Assembly: GCF_003668565.1 (NCBI RefSeq)
Contig: NZ_RCWJ01000003.1
Location: 124,001 to 188,000, forward strand
Source of the DNA: Mycetocola zhadangensis
Lineage (GTDB): Bacteria > Actinomycetota > Actinomycetes > Actinomycetales > Microbacteriaceae
Direction: 5' to 3'
DNA length: 64,000 nt
How positions within the stretch are numbered: position 1 is the stretch's first letter; every line of letters begins with the position of its first letter. Shown here piece after piece: positions 62,532-64,000 of this stretch. The notes beneath the pieces were generated by a model, which searched no databases, was not told the DNA's origin, and worked only from the letters and a program-made list of their open reading frames with translations. The translations under genes and the position numbers were made by a program.

Positions 62532-63779
62532 ATGACCGAGAGCTCAGCAGCAGCGCTGCAAGCCATCGACCCGCGCGCTTTCCGAGACGTAATGGGCCAC
62601 TACCCCACCGGAGTTGTCATGGTCACTGCCATGATCAACGCTGAGCCCGTCGGCATGGTCGTCGGCACATTCAGTTCAGTGTCGCTCGAGCCGCCGCTCG
62701 TGTCGTTCATGCCGATGACCACCTCGGCAACCTACGCGAAACTGCGCGACTCAGAGTCGGTCTGCATCAGCGTCTTCGCACACGACCAAATTCAGGATTG
62801 CCGCACTCTCGCCTCCAAGGACCCGGAGAAGTTCAACAAGGTCGGCTGGACGCCGTCGCCATCCGGCGTGCCCCAGATCGACGGAGCCGTCGCGTACATT
62901 CACGGCCGGATCACTCAGGAGGTCGAAGCTGGCGACCACTTCATCACTCTGGTGTCTGTTGACGACCTCGCTGTCGCCAGACCGATCACTCCGCTCCTGT
63001 TCTTCCAGGGCGGCTATGGCGGGTTCTCAACCACAGGCATGAGCGCCCATGTTGACGAGTCACTCATCTCGGCAGTGCGGATCGCTGAAGCCGCTCGCCC
63101 TCAGCTCGACAGGCTCGCGTCACGGTTCGGCGGGTCGGCCGCAGCACTCGTGCAGGTGAGCGGAATCGACCAGACGATCGGGGCGACGTCATACGGAGCG
63201 AACACCGAGGTTGATGAGCGCATCGGCGTGCGCATCCCGCTGATCCCCCCGCTCGGCGAAGCGGCGGTGGCGTGGAGCGAAGATCAGATCGACCAGTGGG
63301 TCACCCGGATCTACCCTCGCGACGAGGAGATCATCACAAGTTACCGCGACGGCGCCGCCCGAGTGCGCGAACAGGGTTACGCTATCTCGCGTCTCGACAC
63401 CGATGCTCCGGCATACGCGGCGCTGAGCGATGCACTCTCCGAGTACGCACTGGCAGAGCTGACACCCGCCCGCGACCGGGAGGTGCGTAAAACCATCGCT
63501 GCGAGCCGTCGGTGCTTTGGCGGATCGATCGAAGCCGACGAAAGTTCAATCGACCTCGCGAGCGTCGTTGTTCCGGTCTTTGACCCGGACGCCTCGGAGC
63601 TCACGAACTCCGGGCTCGTCCTGCGGCTGGGCAACCTTCCGGCGGGGGTGACCGCAGCTACGGCTCACGAGTGGGTCGGTGCGCTGCAGGCAGCCGCCGC
63701 AGAAGTCACCGAGACTCTTCGCACCACGGCGCACAGGGACTACGCGCGCTACACGGCCGCCGGCCTGCGGAACGCTTAG
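62532..63779 (+). CDS. Flavin reductase fused to an IclR-effector-like domain
   Basis: 415 residues from ATG 62532 (AGGAGG 5 nt upstream). N-terminal HpaC/flavin-reductase domain (about 15-165): FRDVMGHYPTGVVMVTA, GMVVGTFSSVSLEPPLVSFMP, DHFITLVSVDDL. The C-terminal 240 residues have the IclR sensor pattern without its HTH: VRIPLIPPLGEAAVAWSEDQIDQWV, RVREQGYAISRLD and VVVPVFDP. Reduces FMN/FAD with NAD(P)H for the divergent LLM monooxygenase. By analogy with the MarR-like tail of HpaH reductase, the sensor may gate flavin reduction by substrate. Confidence 0.9.
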   Translation: MTESSAAALQAIDPRAFRDVMGHYPTGVVMVTAMINAEPVGMVVGTFSSVSLEPPLVSFMPMTTSATYAKLRDSESVCISVFAHDQIQDCRTLASKDPEKFNKVGWTPSPSGVPQIDGAVAYIHGRITQEVEAGDHFITLVSVDDLAVARPITPLLFFQGGYGGFSTTGMSAHVDESLISAVRIAEAARPQLDRLASRFGGSAAALVQVSGIDQTIGATSYGANTEVDERIGVRIPLIPPLGEAAVAWSEDQIDQWVTRIYPRDEEIITSYRDGAARVREQGYAISRLDTDAPAYAALSDALSEYALAELTPARDREVRKTIAASRRCFGGSIEADESSIDLASVVVPVFDPDASELTNSGLVLRLGNLPAGVTAATAHEWVGALQAAAAEVTETLRTTAHRDYARYTAAGLRNA

Positions 63780-63801
63780 GCGATACAACACCGCCGCCTA
63801 T

Positions 63802-63844
63802 AAGCACTGTGCGGGACGCCAAGTTGGCATCCCGCACAGTGCTT
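63802..63844. terminator. Convergent terminator after the reductase fusion
   Basis: 15-bp stem AAGCACTGTGCGGGA / TCCCGCACAGTGCTT, extended by GCC/GGC after one mismatch, with loop AAGTT; 22 nt after the reductase stop and 18 nt before the stop of the opposing gene. Confidence 0.82.
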
Positions 63845-63861
63845 TATAGCTTGTCGCTGGT

Positions 63862-64000
63862 CTACGCGGCCCTGCCCGCAAGAACGGCGGGCAGCGCGCC
63901 GAGATCGTCGACGCTGTCAATACCCAGCACAAGCTCACGCAGCCCAGCAGCCTGCGCCTCAGTGATGGTGCCGTTCCACGCAATGTTGCTGAGAAACTTC
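63862..64000 (-). CDS. C-terminal fragment of an unidentified protein (5' part beyond window)
   Basis: 45 codons on the minus strand, open at the right edge and ending in TAG at 63862. The visible sequence ends TEAQAAGLRELVLGIDSVDDLGALPAVLAGRAA-like and is an alanine/leucine-rich helical C-terminus. The terminator next to it and good codon use support a real gene. I do not recognise the family. Confidence 0.55.
   Translation of the reverse strand, partial: KFLSNIAWNGTITEAQAAGLRELVLGIDSVDDLGALPAVLAGRAA

Overview
The DNA is high-GC with actinobacterial codon use, frequent GTG starts, TANNNT -10 boxes placed 6-7 nt before start codons (leaderless transcripts) and an actinobacterial gene set (RamB-type regulator, GTP-dependent PEP carboxykinase, FHA/Ser-Thr kinase locus, FMN riboswitch before ribD-ribE-ribBA-ribH). 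I infer a chromosomal segment of a Microbacteriaceae-like actinomycete. No rRNA, tRNA, CRISPR array, transposase, integrase or phage gene was recognised.

Layout. 1-7.9 kb (minus): FHA protein, transmembrane Ser/Thr kinase and a giant Ig/FN3-repeat surface protein that runs off the left edge. 8.1-11.8 kb (plus): exodeoxyribonuclease III, TrpRS, a tiny membrane protein, GNAT, HAD phosphatase. 11.8-15.5 kb (minus): ABC ATPase, permease, histidine kinase and LuxR-type response regulator. 15.8-21.2 kb: glycerol regulon glpD-glpF-glpK (minus) divergent from a SorC-type regulator. 21.2-22.0 kb: an 800-bp composite intergenic repeat. 22.1-25.8 kb: FMN riboswitch and riboflavin operon. 26-30.8 kb: Nramp-related transporter, FadR-type regulator, L-idonate-dehydrogenase-like enzyme and MHS-type symporter, probably a sugar-acid uptake and oxidation locus. 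30.9-36.6 kb: methyltransferase, GAP-family membrane protein, a small HTH protein with an ABC exporter, zinc-ribbon protein, M23 peptidase and ArsR-like regulator. 36.7-41.1 kb: pckG divergent from ramB, then an rRNA/tRNA methyltransferase.

41.1-64 kb is an accessory-looking catabolic region. It holds a LysR regulator and VAO-family phenol oxidase, ALDH plus a solute-binding lipoprotein, TetR plus a GMC oxidase, an operon FAH-hydrolase / FAD hydroxylase / HapE-like Baeyer-Villiger monooxygenase / esterase divergent from a GntR regulator, an extradiol dioxygenase, a four-gene NMT1/SsuABC-type importer, an LLM-class monooxygenase and a flavin reductase fused to an IclR-effector-like domain. Read together these genes fit oxidation of a para-alkylphenol side chain to a 4-hydroxyaryl ketone, Baeyer-Villiger conversion to an aryl ester, hydrolysis to a hydroquinone, ring hydroxylation, extradiol cleavage and hydrolysis. 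The order of steps and the substrate are inference. The most interesting signals are the reductase/IclR-like fusion, a shared cis-element exactly 71 nt upstream of two catabolic genes, TGCA-N14-TGCA operators, a decayed solute-binding-protein tail, and the composite 29/119-bp repeat with its conserved-loop hairpins.
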